The notes beneath the pieces were generated by a model. It saw only the letters and a program-made list of their open reading frames with translations. It had not been told where the DNA came from and did not search any database. 64,000 bases of DNA from 66-474 sp963771735 (GTDB taxonomy: Bacteria; Pseudomonadota; Gammaproteobacteria; Xanthomonadales; Rhodanobacteraceae). The position numbers and the translations under genes are program-made. Numbering within the stretch: position 1 is the first letter of the stretch; each line of letters starts with the position of its first letter. Positions 42,771-51,043 of the stretch are shown piece by piece. The stretch lies in contig CAVYUN010000003.1 of NCBI GenBank assembly GCA_963771735.1, positions 62,001 through 126,000 on the forward strand. Direction: 5' to 3'.

Positions 42771-43904
42771 ATGAAGCAGTCGCGTCGCGAATTCCTCCTG
42801 ACGTCCGGCGGTGTACTGCTCGCCGCCATGCTGCCATCCGCGATCGCGCGGGCATCGGAAACCCAGCCGGAAGGAACTACAGTGAACGCCGCCGACATCT
42901 ATCGCAACGCCTTCGTGCTCGACTGCAACACGCTGGCCTCGATCGGCCTGCTCGCGCAGGACGACGACTTCAAGGACGAACTGAAGGCCATTCGCGGGTC
43001 CGGCATCGATGCAATCAAGAGCACCCTCGGTGGCGCCAACGGCAGCTTCGAGGAAACGGTCGCGGACATCGCCGCCGCACAGGCGATGATCGAGGCGCAC
43101 CCCGATTTTTTCCTCAAGATAAAGAATCACGCCGACCTCGAGCGCTGCAAGCCCGAAAACAAGTTCGGCGTGATCTTCTCGTTCGAGGCCGCCTCGATGC
43201 TGGGCGACAAGGTCGACCGCATCGACCTGTTTCGCAACCTCGACGTGCTGGTGATGCAGCTCAGTTACAACCATGCCACCCCGTTCGGCCACGGCTGCCT
43301 GGACGGCGAGACCGGCGGCGTCACCGACCTCGGCAAGCAGGCCATCGCGCGCATGAACAAGCTTGGGGTCGCGCTGGACCTCAGCCACTCCAACACCCAA
43401 ACCACGGCCGAAGGCATCGCGCTTTCCCGGAAACCGCCGCTGATCACGCATGCCGGCTGCCGTGCGGTGTTCATGCACCCGCGCAACAAGCGCGACCAGG
43501 AAATGAAGGCGCTCGCCGACAAGGGCGGCGTGTTCGGCGTGTACATGCTGCCGTTCCTGACGCCCGACAATCGCCAGCCCATGCTGGCCGACTACATGCA
43601 GCACATGTCGCACGCACTGAAGGTCTGTGGCGAGGATCACGTGGGCATCGGCACCGACACCGCGTTCTTCACCGTCACCGACGCCGAACTCAAGGAAATG
43701 AAGGAAGACGAGGAAAACCGACGCAAGATGGGTGTCGGCGCGCCTGGCGAAAACCGGCCACCCTACATTCCCGACATCAACACGCCGCGCAAGCTGGAAC
43801 GCGTCACCGACGCGCTGCTGAAGCACGGCTATTCCGCGCGCGTGGCGGACAAGGTGCTCGGCCTCAACTTCAGCCGCGCGTTCAAGGAAATCTGGATGGC
43901 ATGA
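42771..43904 (+). CDS. M19-family dipeptidase-like protein, Tat-type signal
   Basis: Renal-dipeptidase family protein with a twin-arginine leader (MKQSRREFLLTSGGVLLAAML), so export in folded form is likely. Family metal and active-site motifs are seen in FGVIFSFEAASML, LDLSHSN, LITHAGCRA and GIGTDTAFF. The N-terminal HxD metal site expected after VLD is not present (VLDCNTLAS). 377 residues. ATG at 42771 chosen for the signal. Overlaps the next gene by four bases. Confidence 0.85.
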   Translation: MKQSRREFLLTSGGVLLAAMLPSAIARASETQPEGTTVNAADIYRNAFVLDCNTLASIGLLAQDDDFKDELKAIRGSGIDAIKSTLGGANGSFEETVADIAAAQAMIEAHPDFFLKIKNHADLERCKPENKFGVIFSFEAASMLGDKVDRIDLFRNLDVLVMQLSYNHATPFGHGCLDGETGGVTDLGKQAIARMNKLGVALDLSHSNTQTTAEGIALSRKPPLITHAGCRAVFMHPRNKRDQEMKALADKGGVFGVYMLPFLTPDNRQPMLADYMQHMSHALKVCGEDHVGIGTDTAFFTVTDAELKEMKEDEENRRKMGVGAPGENRPPYIPDINTPRKLERVTDALLKHGYSARVADKVLGLNFSRAFKEIWMA

Positions 43905-44833
43905 CCATGAGCAAAGGTACCCACGATTACACGCCCGACCCGCGCAACGCGACAGTCCGGATCAGCCTCAACGGCGAGCTGTTCCCGCGTGACGAGGCCA
44001 AGGTCTCGGTGTTCGACGCCGGCTACGTGCTTGGCGACGGCGTGTGGGAAGGTCTGCGCCTGCACGACGGCGGTCTGCCCTTCCTCGACATGCACCTGGA
44101 CCGCCTTTACGAAGGCGCGCGCGCAATCGACCTCGACATCGGCCTCACGCGCGAGCAACTGACACAACGCATCATCGACGTGCTGCGCGCCAACGACATG
44201 CGAAGCGACGTGCACATCCGCCTGATGGTGACACGTGGTGTCAAGGCCACGCCGCACCAGGACCCGCGTTTCGTGATCGGTCCGCCGACCATCGTGATCG
44301 TGCCGGAGTACAAGCAGCCCTTGCCGGAAACCGTCGAACGCGGCATCCGTCTGTTCACCGTGCACGTGCGCCGCGGCGCACCCGACGTGCAGGACCCCAA
44401 GCTCAACAGCCATTCCAAGCTCAACTGCATTCTCGCCTGCATCCAGGCGCAAAAAGCCGGTTACGACGAAGCACTGATGCTGGACCCGCACGGCTTCGTC
44501 AGCACTTGCAATTCCACGCACTTCTTCATCGTGCGCAAGGGCGAGGTCTGGACGTCCACCGGCAAGTACTGCCTGGGCGGCATCACCCGTGCCAACGTCA
44601 TCCGCCTTTGCCGCGAGCACGCCATTCCGGTGTTCGAGAAGGACTTCAGCCTCACCGACGTCTACGGCGCCGAGGAAGCCTGCGTCACCGGCACCTTCGC
44701 TGGCCTGACGCCGGTCCGCGAAATCGATGGCCGCATCATGGGCGACGGTCAACGCGGACCGATGGTCGAGCGCCTGCAACAGCTCTACATGCAACTGGTC
44801 AAGGACGAAAGCGCCAAGGGCCCGCGCGTGTGA
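43901..44833 (+). CDS. Class IV aminotransferase (branched-chain or D-amino-acid type)
   Basis: PLP enzyme of fold type IV. The 310 residues contain VSVFDAGYVLGDGVWEGLR, the PLP lysine in NSHSKLNCILA and FVSTCNSTHFFIV plus EEACVTGTFAGLTPV. Substrate class is not decided by these motifs. The ATG at 43901 overlaps the dipeptidase stop; another ATG lies two codons later. Its stop overlaps the next gene as GTGA. Confidence 0.88.
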   Translation: MTMSKGTHDYTPDPRNATVRISLNGELFPRDEAKVSVFDAGYVLGDGVWEGLRLHDGGLPFLDMHLDRLYEGARAIDLDIGLTREQLTQRIIDVLRANDMRSDVHIRLMVTRGVKATPHQDPRFVIGPPTIVIVPEYKQPLPETVERGIRLFTVHVRRGAPDVQDPKLNSHSKLNCILACIQAQKAGYDEALMLDPHGFVSTCNSTHFFIVRKGEVWTSTGKYCLGGITRANVIRLCREHAIPVFEKDFSLTDVYGAEEACVTGTFAGLTPVREIDGRIMGDGQRGPMVERLQQLYMQLVKDESAKGPRV

Positions 44834-45567
44834 ACGCGCCATTGCGCATCGCGATGTGGTCGGGACCGCGCAACATCTCCACCGCGATGATGCGCGCGTG
44901 GGAAAACCGCGGCGATACCGCGGTGATCGACGAACCATTCTACGCGCATTACCTGCAAGCCACCGGAGTCAAGCATCCCGGCTTCGATGACGTGTTGAAG
45001 TCGCAAAGCACGGACGCCGCGGAAGTCGCTGCGATGCTGACCGGGCCGATCCCGGACGGCAAGCCGATCTGGTACCAGAAGCACATGACCCAGCACATCC
45101 TGCCGGACATGCCGCTCGACTGGCTGGATCAGGTCACGAATTGCTTCTTGATCCGCGATCCGGAAGCGGTCGTCGCCTCCTTCACCATTCAGCGCCCCGA
45201 CGCCGCCGCGTGGGAACTCGGCTTCGAGCAGCAGGCACGCTTGTTCGACCATGTCTGCGACAAACTCGGTCGTGCCCCGCCGGTGCTGGACGCCGCCGAC
45301 GTGCTCAAGGACCCGCGCGGAATCCTTGGCACGCTGTGCGCGGGACTCGGCATCCCCTTCAGCGACCGCATGCTGACCTGGCCACCTGGCCCGCGCGACT
45401 CCGATGGCGTTTGGGCGCCGCACTGGTACGCGGCGGTGGAACGCTCGACGGGGTTTGCGCCGTATCGGAAACGGGAAACGCGACTGTCGGCGTTTCAGCG
45501 CGAACTCACGAATGCCTGCCAGCCCTACTACCAAAGACTGGCGCGGTACCGCCTGTTGGCCGCTTGA
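44830..45567 (+). CDS. Sulfotransferase-like P-loop protein
   Basis: The 245 residues start with a GTG and have a PAPS-type P-loop MWSGPRNISTAMMRAW and a second motif FLIRDPEAVVASF. Proteins of this group occur beside, or fused to, class IV aminotransferases; the combined role is unknown. A four-base overlap couples it to the aminotransferase. Confidence 0.82.
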   Translation: MNAPLRIAMWSGPRNISTAMMRAWENRGDTAVIDEPFYAHYLQATGVKHPGFDDVLKSQSTDAAEVAAMLTGPIPDGKPIWYQKHMTQHILPDMPLDWLDQVTNCFLIRDPEAVVASFTIQRPDAAAWELGFEQQARLFDHVCDKLGRAPPVLDAADVLKDPRGILGTLCAGLGIPFSDRMLTWPPGPRDSDGVWAPHWYAAVERSTGFAPYRKRETRLSAFQRELTNACQPYYQRLARYRLLAA

Positions 45568-45597
45568 TGCAGCGGATCCGGCACCGCGCGAACCACA

Positions 45598-46020
45598 TCA
45601 ATGTTGCCCGGCATCGGATGGCGGCGGTTGCGGCGGCAGGGCTAGGATCCAGCGCGCGATTTCTTCGGCATCTAGACGAGGCACATCCAGGTCCGGCATC
45701 GTCCCGGGCGAGTGGCCCTGCCCGCCGTGTTCGATGAATGCCGCGAGTTTCGCTTCGGCTCCGGTTTGTCCGTGGTTGCGCCGGGCCACCTCGGCAAACG
45801 CCGGGCCCACGCCTTGCCGGTGAACATCATGGCAAGCCATGCAACCGTAGCGGTCGAGCGCTGCCGGGGCCTTCGCGGGAGGCCGGCGCGAACGCATCAT
45901 CATGCCGTGCATGCCCATCTGCCCGGCCGGATTCATTCGCGACCATGCCGGCAGTCCGAAGCCGACCGCGACCAGCAGGACCAACAGTGATCCCGTGCCT
46001 GCGTTGCGTGCGCGATTCAT
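45598..46020 (-). CDS. Exported class I c-type cytochrome
   Basis: Periplasmic monoheme cytochrome c. A signal peptide (MNRARNAGTGSLLVLLVAV) is followed by a Met/Gly-rich linker, the heme site YGCMACHDVHRQGVGPAFAEVA and an axial Met in SPGTMPDLDVPRLDAEEI. 140 residues. Likely electron carrier similar to cytochrome c-551/c5; partner unknown. Confidence 0.9.
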   Translation of the reverse strand: MNRARNAGTGSLLVLLVAVGFGLPAWSRMNPAGQMGMHGMMMRSRRPPAKAPAALDRYGCMACHDVHRQGVGPAFAEVARRNHGQTGAEAKLAAFIEHGGQGHSPGTMPDLDVPRLDAEEIARWILALPPQPPPSDAGQH

Positions 46021-46082
46021 GGCTGGATACCGGATTCACAAACCTGCGCTTGTGATTCTACGCCCAAGCAATCCAACGCGCG

Positions 46083-46568
46083 TTAGGTTCGGATCTCGAC
46101 TTCGGCCTCGACCTCGACGGGGATGTCGAACGGCAGTTCCGCCATGCCGACCGCGCTGCGCGCATGCGCGCCGGCATCGTTGCCCCACAGTTGCAGGATC
46201 AGGTCGGAGAACCCGTTGATCACGGCAGGCTGGCGATTGAAGCCGGGCGCGGAGTTGACCATCCCGAACACGCGCAGCCAGTTGGTGACGCGATCGAGGT
46301 CGCCTAGTTCGCGCTTGAGGCTGCCGAGCATCGACAGCGCGGTCGACCGCGCAGCCACATAGCCCTGCTCCACCATAAGTTCGCGCCCGACCTTGCCGAA
46401 CGGTCCGGCGATGGAACCATCGGCCGCCTGCGGGCTGTGACCCGAAATGACGGCACGGTTGCCAAGCACGCGCACGAAGCGGAACGGCAACACCACGCCC
46501 GCTGGCGGCTTCACCGCCGGCGGCAGCGTCAAGCCGAGTTCGGCGAGGCGTGCTTCGATGTTCGCCAT
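46083..46568 (-). CDS. RidA/YjgF-family protein, long subgroup
   Basis: The 161 residues (MANIEARLAELGLTLPPAVK) fit the larger, YjgH-like branch rather than the 2-iminobutanoate deaminase RidA itself. Features: VLPFRFVRVLGNRAVISGH, GYVAARSTALSMLGSLKRE and VGMAELPFDIPVEVEAEVE. The arginine used by RidA for substrate is not clear. 20 bases downstream of the 49-residue gene. Confidence 0.87.
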   Translation of the reverse strand: MANIEARLAELGLTLPPAVKPPAGVVLPFRFVRVLGNRAVISGHSPQAADGSIAGPFGKVGRELMVEQGYVAARSTALSMLGSLKRELGDLDRVTNWLRVFGMVNSAPGFNRQPAVINGFSDLILQLWGNDAGAHARSAVGMAELPFDIPVEVEAEVEIRT

Positions 46569-46588
46569 TTGCCCTCTCCCGACGTGGC

Positions 46589-46738
46589 TCAGCGATGCTT
46601 GAAATACTGCACTTCGCGTTCGTGCTTTTCCGCTGCGGCGCGCGTCTTGAAGGTTCCCAGGTTGCGGCGCTTGCCGGTCTTCGGATCCTTCTTGCTCGAA
46701 TAAAGCCGGTACTCGCCGGATTTGAGTTTGCGTATCAC
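46589..46738 (-). CDS. Small basic conserved protein, 49 residues
   Basis: From a GTG, the reading is VIRKLKSGEYRLYSSKKD, continuing with PKTGKRRNLGTFKTRAAAEK and ending HEREVQYFKHR. I associate this basic small protein with Lysobacterales and relatives, where it is annotated as hypothetical. GAGG precedes the start by eight bases. It sits 9 bases after MAPEG and 20 bases before the RidA-like gene, in an apparent operon. It is shorter than usual gene-finder limits. Confidence 0.85.
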   Translation of the reverse strand: MIRKLKSGEYRLYSSKKDPKTGKRRNLGTFKTRAAAEKHEREVQYFKHR

Positions 46739-46747
46739 GGAGGTCCC

Positions 46748-47143
46748 TCAATGCAGCAGCAAGGCTTCCAGCATCTGAAGAATGCCCCACAGGCTGGCAG
46801 CCCAGATCAGCGTGCGCAAGTACGCGATGCCGATGATGTACACCGGCAGGTAGGCGACCCGCGCCCACAGGTAGATCTGCGCGCCGATCGCGGTCTGTAC
46901 GCCTTCGCGATGCGCCAGCACGACCGCCAGCGTCGCGGCGGAGAAGAATGCGAAGGTTTCCAGGAAATTGCGGTTGGCGCGTTCGGCACGCGCGGCGTAT
47001 TTGCCCAAAGGCGGCGCTGCGCCGTCGCGGTTGCCGACGTTCCACGGCAATCCACGTTCCCAGGTAGTCAAGGCCGCGGCCACCAGCACATAGACCAGCC
47101 CGAGCACCACGGCCCAACCCAGAATCCGAAGTTCGATAGACAT
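46748..47143 (-). CDS. MAPEG-family membrane protein
   Basis: Integral membrane protein of 131 residues with four hydrophobic helices and the MAPEG pattern RAERANRNFLETFAFFSAA and GAQIYLWARVAYLPVYI. Eukaryotic MAPEG members act in eicosanoid and glutathione metabolism; bacterial roles are mostly unknown. First gene of a likely operon with the 49-residue, RidA-like and cytochrome genes. Confidence 0.9.
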   Translation of the reverse strand: MSIELRILGWAVVLGLVYVLVAAALTTWERGLPWNVGNRDGAAPPLGKYAARAERANRNFLETFAFFSAATLAVVLAHREGVQTAIGAQIYLWARVAYLPVYIIGIAYLRTLIWAASLWGILQMLEALLLH

Positions 47144-47235
47144 CGTATTGCTCCCGAAGACCGGATCCGGTACGCGCACACCGGCACGCGGACGACAAAA
47201 GACCCGGAAACTCCGTGTACGCAAAACATGGCCGA

Positions 47236-47262
47236 CTGGATGCCGGCCTGCGCCGGCATGAC
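47236..47262. repeat. REP-like palindrome, copy 3
   Basis: CTGGATGCCGGCCTGCGCC followed by GGCATGAC, with arms ATGCCGGC/GCCGGCAT around CTGC. Same family as 18643 and 30715. It lies in the 279-base divergent gap between MAPEG and msrB; the rest of that gap (47263-47422) shows no gene. Confidence 0.75.
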
Positions 47263-47422
47263 GGCAAGAGGCAGGAACGCGGGCGCACGATCTGCCTGCC
47301 TGAATGCCTACATCGTCGCCACGATCCCGCCGACCTCCGCCAGCACGGCTCTTGCTCCCGCGATTCGCGCCCCCATCTTGGCGGTATCCGGCGCGCATGC
47401 CCGCCGCCCCATGGAGTCCAGC

Positions 47423-47879
47423 ATGGCCGATTACCGCAAGACCCCGGAAGCCCTTGCCAAACTCACCCCGGCGCAATATCGCGTCACCCAGGAATCCGCG
47501 ACCGAACGGCCGTTCCAGAACGAATTCAACGCACCACGAACCCGGCTTGTACGTGGACATCGTGTCCGGCGAGCCGCTGTTCACCTCCCGGGACAAGTTC
47601 GACAGCGGCTGTGGCTGGCCCAGCTTCAGCAGGCCGGTCGATTCCACGAATATCATCGAGAAACACGACGGCAGCCACGGCATGGTCCGCACCGAAGTCC
47701 GCTCCAAGCATGCCGACAGCCACCTCGGGCACGTGTTCGACGACGGCCCACGCGACCGCGGTGGTTTGCGCTACTGCATCAATTCGGCATCGCTGCGTTT
47801 CGTGCCGCTGGCCGATCTGGAAAAGGAAGGCTACGCGGAGTACCGTCAGCTGTTCGATCCCGAGGCATCGCAACCATGA
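47423..47879 (+). pseudogene. msrB: Peptide methionine-R-sulfoxide reductase gene with one frameshift
   Basis: Two frames together give a complete MsrB: MADYRKTPEALAKLTPAQYR to ERPFQNEFN in one, then HHEPGLYVDIVSGEPLF, KFDSGCGWPSF and the catalytic Cys in GGLRYCINSASLRF in the other. The shift falls near 47532 and equals one extra base (or two missing). The N-terminal Cys pairs for zinc are absent, as in many MsrB. It overlaps msrA (ATGA). Confidence 0.85.
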
Positions 47880-48394
47880 CCACCCGCACCGAACGCGCCA
47901 TCCTTGCCGGCGGCTGCTTCTGGGGCATGCAGGACCTGATCCGCAAGCAGCCCGGCGTCGTGTCCACCCGCGTCGGCTATTCCGGCGGCGACGTTCCGAA
48001 CGCGACCTACCGCAACCACGGCACGCATGCCGAATCCATCGAGATCGTCTTCGATCCGGCCGTGCTCAGTTACCGCCGGTTGCTGGAATTCTTCTTCCAG
48101 ATCCACGATCCGACCACGCGCAACCGCCAGGGCAACGACATCGGCATCAGCTATCGCTCGGCGATCTTCTACACCAGCGACGAACAGAAACGGACCGCCG
48201 AAGACACCATCGCCGACGTCGACGCCTCCGGGCTGTGGCCCGGCAAGGCGGTCACCGAAGTCGCGCCGGCCGGCGATTTCTGGGAAGCCGAACCCGAGCA
48301 CCAGGATTATCTGCAGCGCATCCCGGACGGCTATACCTGCCACTTCATCCGGCCGGGCTGGAAGCTGCCGGTGCGCGAAAAGGCAGCGGGATGA
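47876..48394 (+). CDS. msrA: Peptide methionine-S-sulfoxide reductase
   Basis: Repairs methionine-S-sulfoxide in proteins. The 172 residues show the catalytic Cys14 in AGGCFWGMQDL, GYSGGDVPNATY and HAESIEIVFDP, with EHQDYL near the end. No resolving Cys is apparent in the last residues, so another reductant may be used. Its ATG overlaps the msrB stop; coupling depends on whether msrB is intact. Confidence 0.95.
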   Translation: MTTRTERAILAGGCFWGMQDLIRKQPGVVSTRVGYSGGDVPNATYRNHGTHAESIEIVFDPAVLSYRRLLEFFFQIHDPTTRNRQGNDIGISYRSAIFYTSDEQKRTAEDTIADVDASGLWPGKAVTEVAPAGDFWEAEPEHQDYLQRIPDGYTCHFIRPGWKLPVREKAAG

Positions 48395-48429
48395 CCATTT
48401 GCCGCAACACAGGCCTCAACGTTTTCCAC

Positions 48430-48503
48430 TTGTCATCCCGGCGCAGTCGCACCGGAGACCCTCCCGCAACACACCCTGGACCCCGGCCCGCGCCGGGATG
48501 ACA
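48430..48503. repeat. Paired, inverted REP-like palindromes, copies 4a and 4b
   Basis: TGTCATCCCGGCGC (48431-48444) and its exact complement (48490-48503) flank 45 bases, giving two REP-like units facing each other, like a BIME. Located just after msrA. Confidence 0.75.
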
Positions 48504-48524
48504 TTCAAGGCTTCTGCAAGATTG

Positions 48525-48542
48525 TTAAATCGCATGATTTAA
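48525..48542. promoter_or_regulatory. AT-rich palindrome before the alcohol dehydrogenase gene
   Basis: TTAAATC-GCAT-GATTTAA, a 7-base inverted repeat in an AT-rich patch, followed by a strong AAGGAG site eight bases before the ATG at 48567. It could be an operator; no regulator gene lies next to it. Confidence 0.45.
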
Positions 48543-48566
48543 ATGATCATCAAAAGGAGAAATCGG

Positions 48567-49632
48567 ATGACCAAGACCGCCGCCTAGCCGCCCAAGCCGC
48601 CGACAAACCGCTGGCCCCGCACGCGATCGAACGCCGCGAACCGGGTCCGCACGACGTCGCCATCGATGTCCTGTATTGCGGCGTCTGTCACTCGGATCTG
48701 CACACCGCCCGCAACGAATGGGGCAACACGATCTATCCTTCGGTGCCGGGCCACGAAATCGTCGGTACGGTGACGGCCGTCGGCAAGGACGTCAAAGGCT
48801 TCAAGGCTGGCGACACGGTCGGCGTCGGCTGCATGGTCGGCAGTGCGGCCACTGTGATTCCTGCAAGGAAGGCGAAGAAAATTACTGCGAGAACGGTTTC
48901 ACCGGTACCTACAACGGCCCGGCACAGGAAGACGGCGGAAACACCTACGGCGGCTATTCCACCAACATCGTGGTCAACGAGAAGTTCGTGCTGCGCGTCG
49001 GCCACAAGGATCATCTGGAGGCCGTCGCGCCGCTGCTGTGCGCCGGCATCACCACCTATTCCCCGCTGCGCCACTGGAACGCCGGCCCCGGCAAGAAGGT
49101 CGGCATCGTCGGACTGGGTGGCCTCGGACACATGGGTGTCAAGCTCGCCCACGCGATGGGTGCGCACGTGGTGCTGTTCACCACCTCGCCCGGCAAGACC
49201 GCGGACGCCAAACGGCTCGGCGCCGACGAAGTGGTGATCTCGAAAGACCCCGACCAGATGGCGAAGCACGCCAACAGCTTCGACTTCATCCTCAACACCG
49301 TCGCCGCAAGCCACAACCTGGACGCCTACCTCAACCTGCTCAGGCGCGACGGCACCATGTGCCTGGTCGGTGCGCCGGCAAGCCCGCATCCCTCGCCCGG
49401 CGTGTTCAACCTGATCTTCAAGCGCCGCGCACTGGCCGGCTCGCTGATCGGCGGCATCCGCGAGACCCAGGAAATGCTGGATTTCTGCGCCGAACACGGC
49501 ATCGTCAGCGACATCGAGATGATCCCGATGCGCGACATCAACAAGGCCTACGAGCGCATGCTCAAGAGCGACGTGAAATACCGCTTCGTGATCGACATGC
49601 AGTCGCTCAAGGACGAAGCCAAGGCGGCCTGA
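48567..49632 (+). pseudogene. Zinc alcohol dehydrogenase gene (YahK-like) with two frameshifts
   Basis: Reads as MTKTAA, then a stop (TAG) caused by one missing base, then AAQAADKPLAPHAIERREPG with YCGVCHSDLHTARNEWG and VPGHEIVG, then a second missing base near 48843, then GHCDSCKEGEENYC (restored), NVVVNEKF-like and the intact Rossmann part GIVGLGGLGHMGVKLA. All zinc and NADP motifs are recognisable. A start at 48676 or later would lose the catalytic zinc motif. Frameshifts may be real or sequencing errors. Confidence 0.85.
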
Positions 49633-49661
49633 CGCATCGCGGCGTTGGAATTACCCCGGAA

Positions 49662-49686
49662 GCGGACGGCCGTCGCGGCCGTCCGC
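49662..49686 (+). terminator. Hairpin between adh and MFS genes
   Basis: GCGGACGGCC and its complement form a perfect 10-base stem with a GTCGC loop. No T-run follows; a TACAAT box at 49688 may be the -10 element of the next gene. Confidence 0.5.
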
Positions 49687-49721
49687 ATACAATCCCGGCT
49701 GCCGTGACACGACCCAATTCC

Positions 49722-50952
49722 ATGCGCGCCGCCTGGACCGCCTTCGCCATCGCTTCGGCGTTTTTCCTGTTCGAGTTCGTCACCCGGATCGAGCCCGGCC
49801 TCGCGACCGACGGCATCCGCGGCTTCTATCATCTGTCGGACAAGGGTTTCGGCACGCTGTCGAGCCTGTTCTTCTGGGTGTACGCACCGATGCAGATCGT
49901 GGTCGGGCTGCTGCTTGACCGCTACGGCGCGCGCCGTTTCATCCTGCTCGGCAGTCTGTTGTGTGCGCTTGGCGTGCTGCTGTTCACCGCGACACCGGAT
50001 CCCATCATCAGCAGCATCGGGCGCGCCCTGACCGGATTCGGCGCGTCGTTCGCATTCGTTGCCGCGCTGTGGCTGGTCAACCACTGGTTCTTGCCGCAGC
50101 GATTCGCCCTGCTGTCCGGCGCGGTCAACGCCGTCGGCATGCTCGGCACCGCGATCGGCGGCGTGATCCTGTCGGACGCCATCGCAGGCGGGAGGGCTGG
50201 CGCGGCGTCTTCTTCGGCACCAGCGCGGCGGGCATCGTCATTTTCATCGCTGCCTGCCTGTGGCTTCGCGAACCACCCTCGCCCGCCGGCACCGCGACCA
50301 GCGGACCGGTCGAGCACATCCGGCAAAGCCTGTCGGCCGTGGCGGGGAGTCCTCGCATCTGGGCCATCGCCTTGGTCGGCATGCTGTACTACATGCCGGT
50401 GAATGTTTACGGCGGCTTGTGGGGCACCACCGAAATGATCAGGGACCACGGCATGCGCGCGGTCACCGCCGAATCCGTCGTATCGATGATCTTCTGGGGC
50501 ATGGCCGCGGGCAGCGTCGCCGGCGGCTGGCTCTCCGACCTGCTCGGACATCGCAAATACCTGGTGCTGTCGGGCGTGGTCCTGACCGGGCTGGCGTATG
50601 CGGCGGTGTTGTACCTGCCCGGAGCGCAGCATGGCTGGAAGGCATGCTGCTGCTGGCGGCAGGCTTTTTCGGAGGCCTGCAGATGCTTACGTTCGCGATG
50701 GCCAAGGAATCGCTGCCCAACGACATCGCCGGCACCGTGGTCGCCTTCGTCAACATGATCGGCATCGCGGGCGCGCTGATCTTCCAACCGCTGGTCGGCT
50801 ACATCGCCGACCTGACCCGCGGCGATTTCCGGTTGGCGCTGACCACCATTCCGGCGTGCGCGGCGATCGCCGCCGCCATCTTGGTTTTCCTGCCCGAATA
50901 CCGGCATCCCCAGCACCGACCGCGTCTTGAGCGCCAGCCTGCAACCCTTTGA
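49722..50952 (+). pseudogene. MFS transporter gene with two frameshifts
   Basis: Twelve-helix major facilitator protein assembled from three frames: MRAAWTAFAIASAFFLFEF to GGVILSDAIAG, then GWRGVFFGTSAAGIVIFIAA to VLSGVVLTGLAYAAVLYLP, then GMLLLAAGFFGGLQMLTFAM to the end. One base is missing near 50190 (a run of G) and one near 50637. Conserved motif A is seen as LLDRYGARR. Substrate unknown. A GTG at 49704 is an alternative start. Confidence 0.8.
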
Positions 50953-51043
50953 CGGAATGCCGCAGGCATTGCCGGGGCCAGCAAGAGTGCGCGTTTCAGA
51001 ATGGCAGCTCCGCGCAATGTCTCAGCGGTCGCTGCAATGTCGG

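Noticed and set aside
42042..43826. A 594-codon frame antisense to the dipeptidase
   Set aside because: It is a shadow of the dipeptidase gene that happens to run into the middle segment of the GNAT gene.
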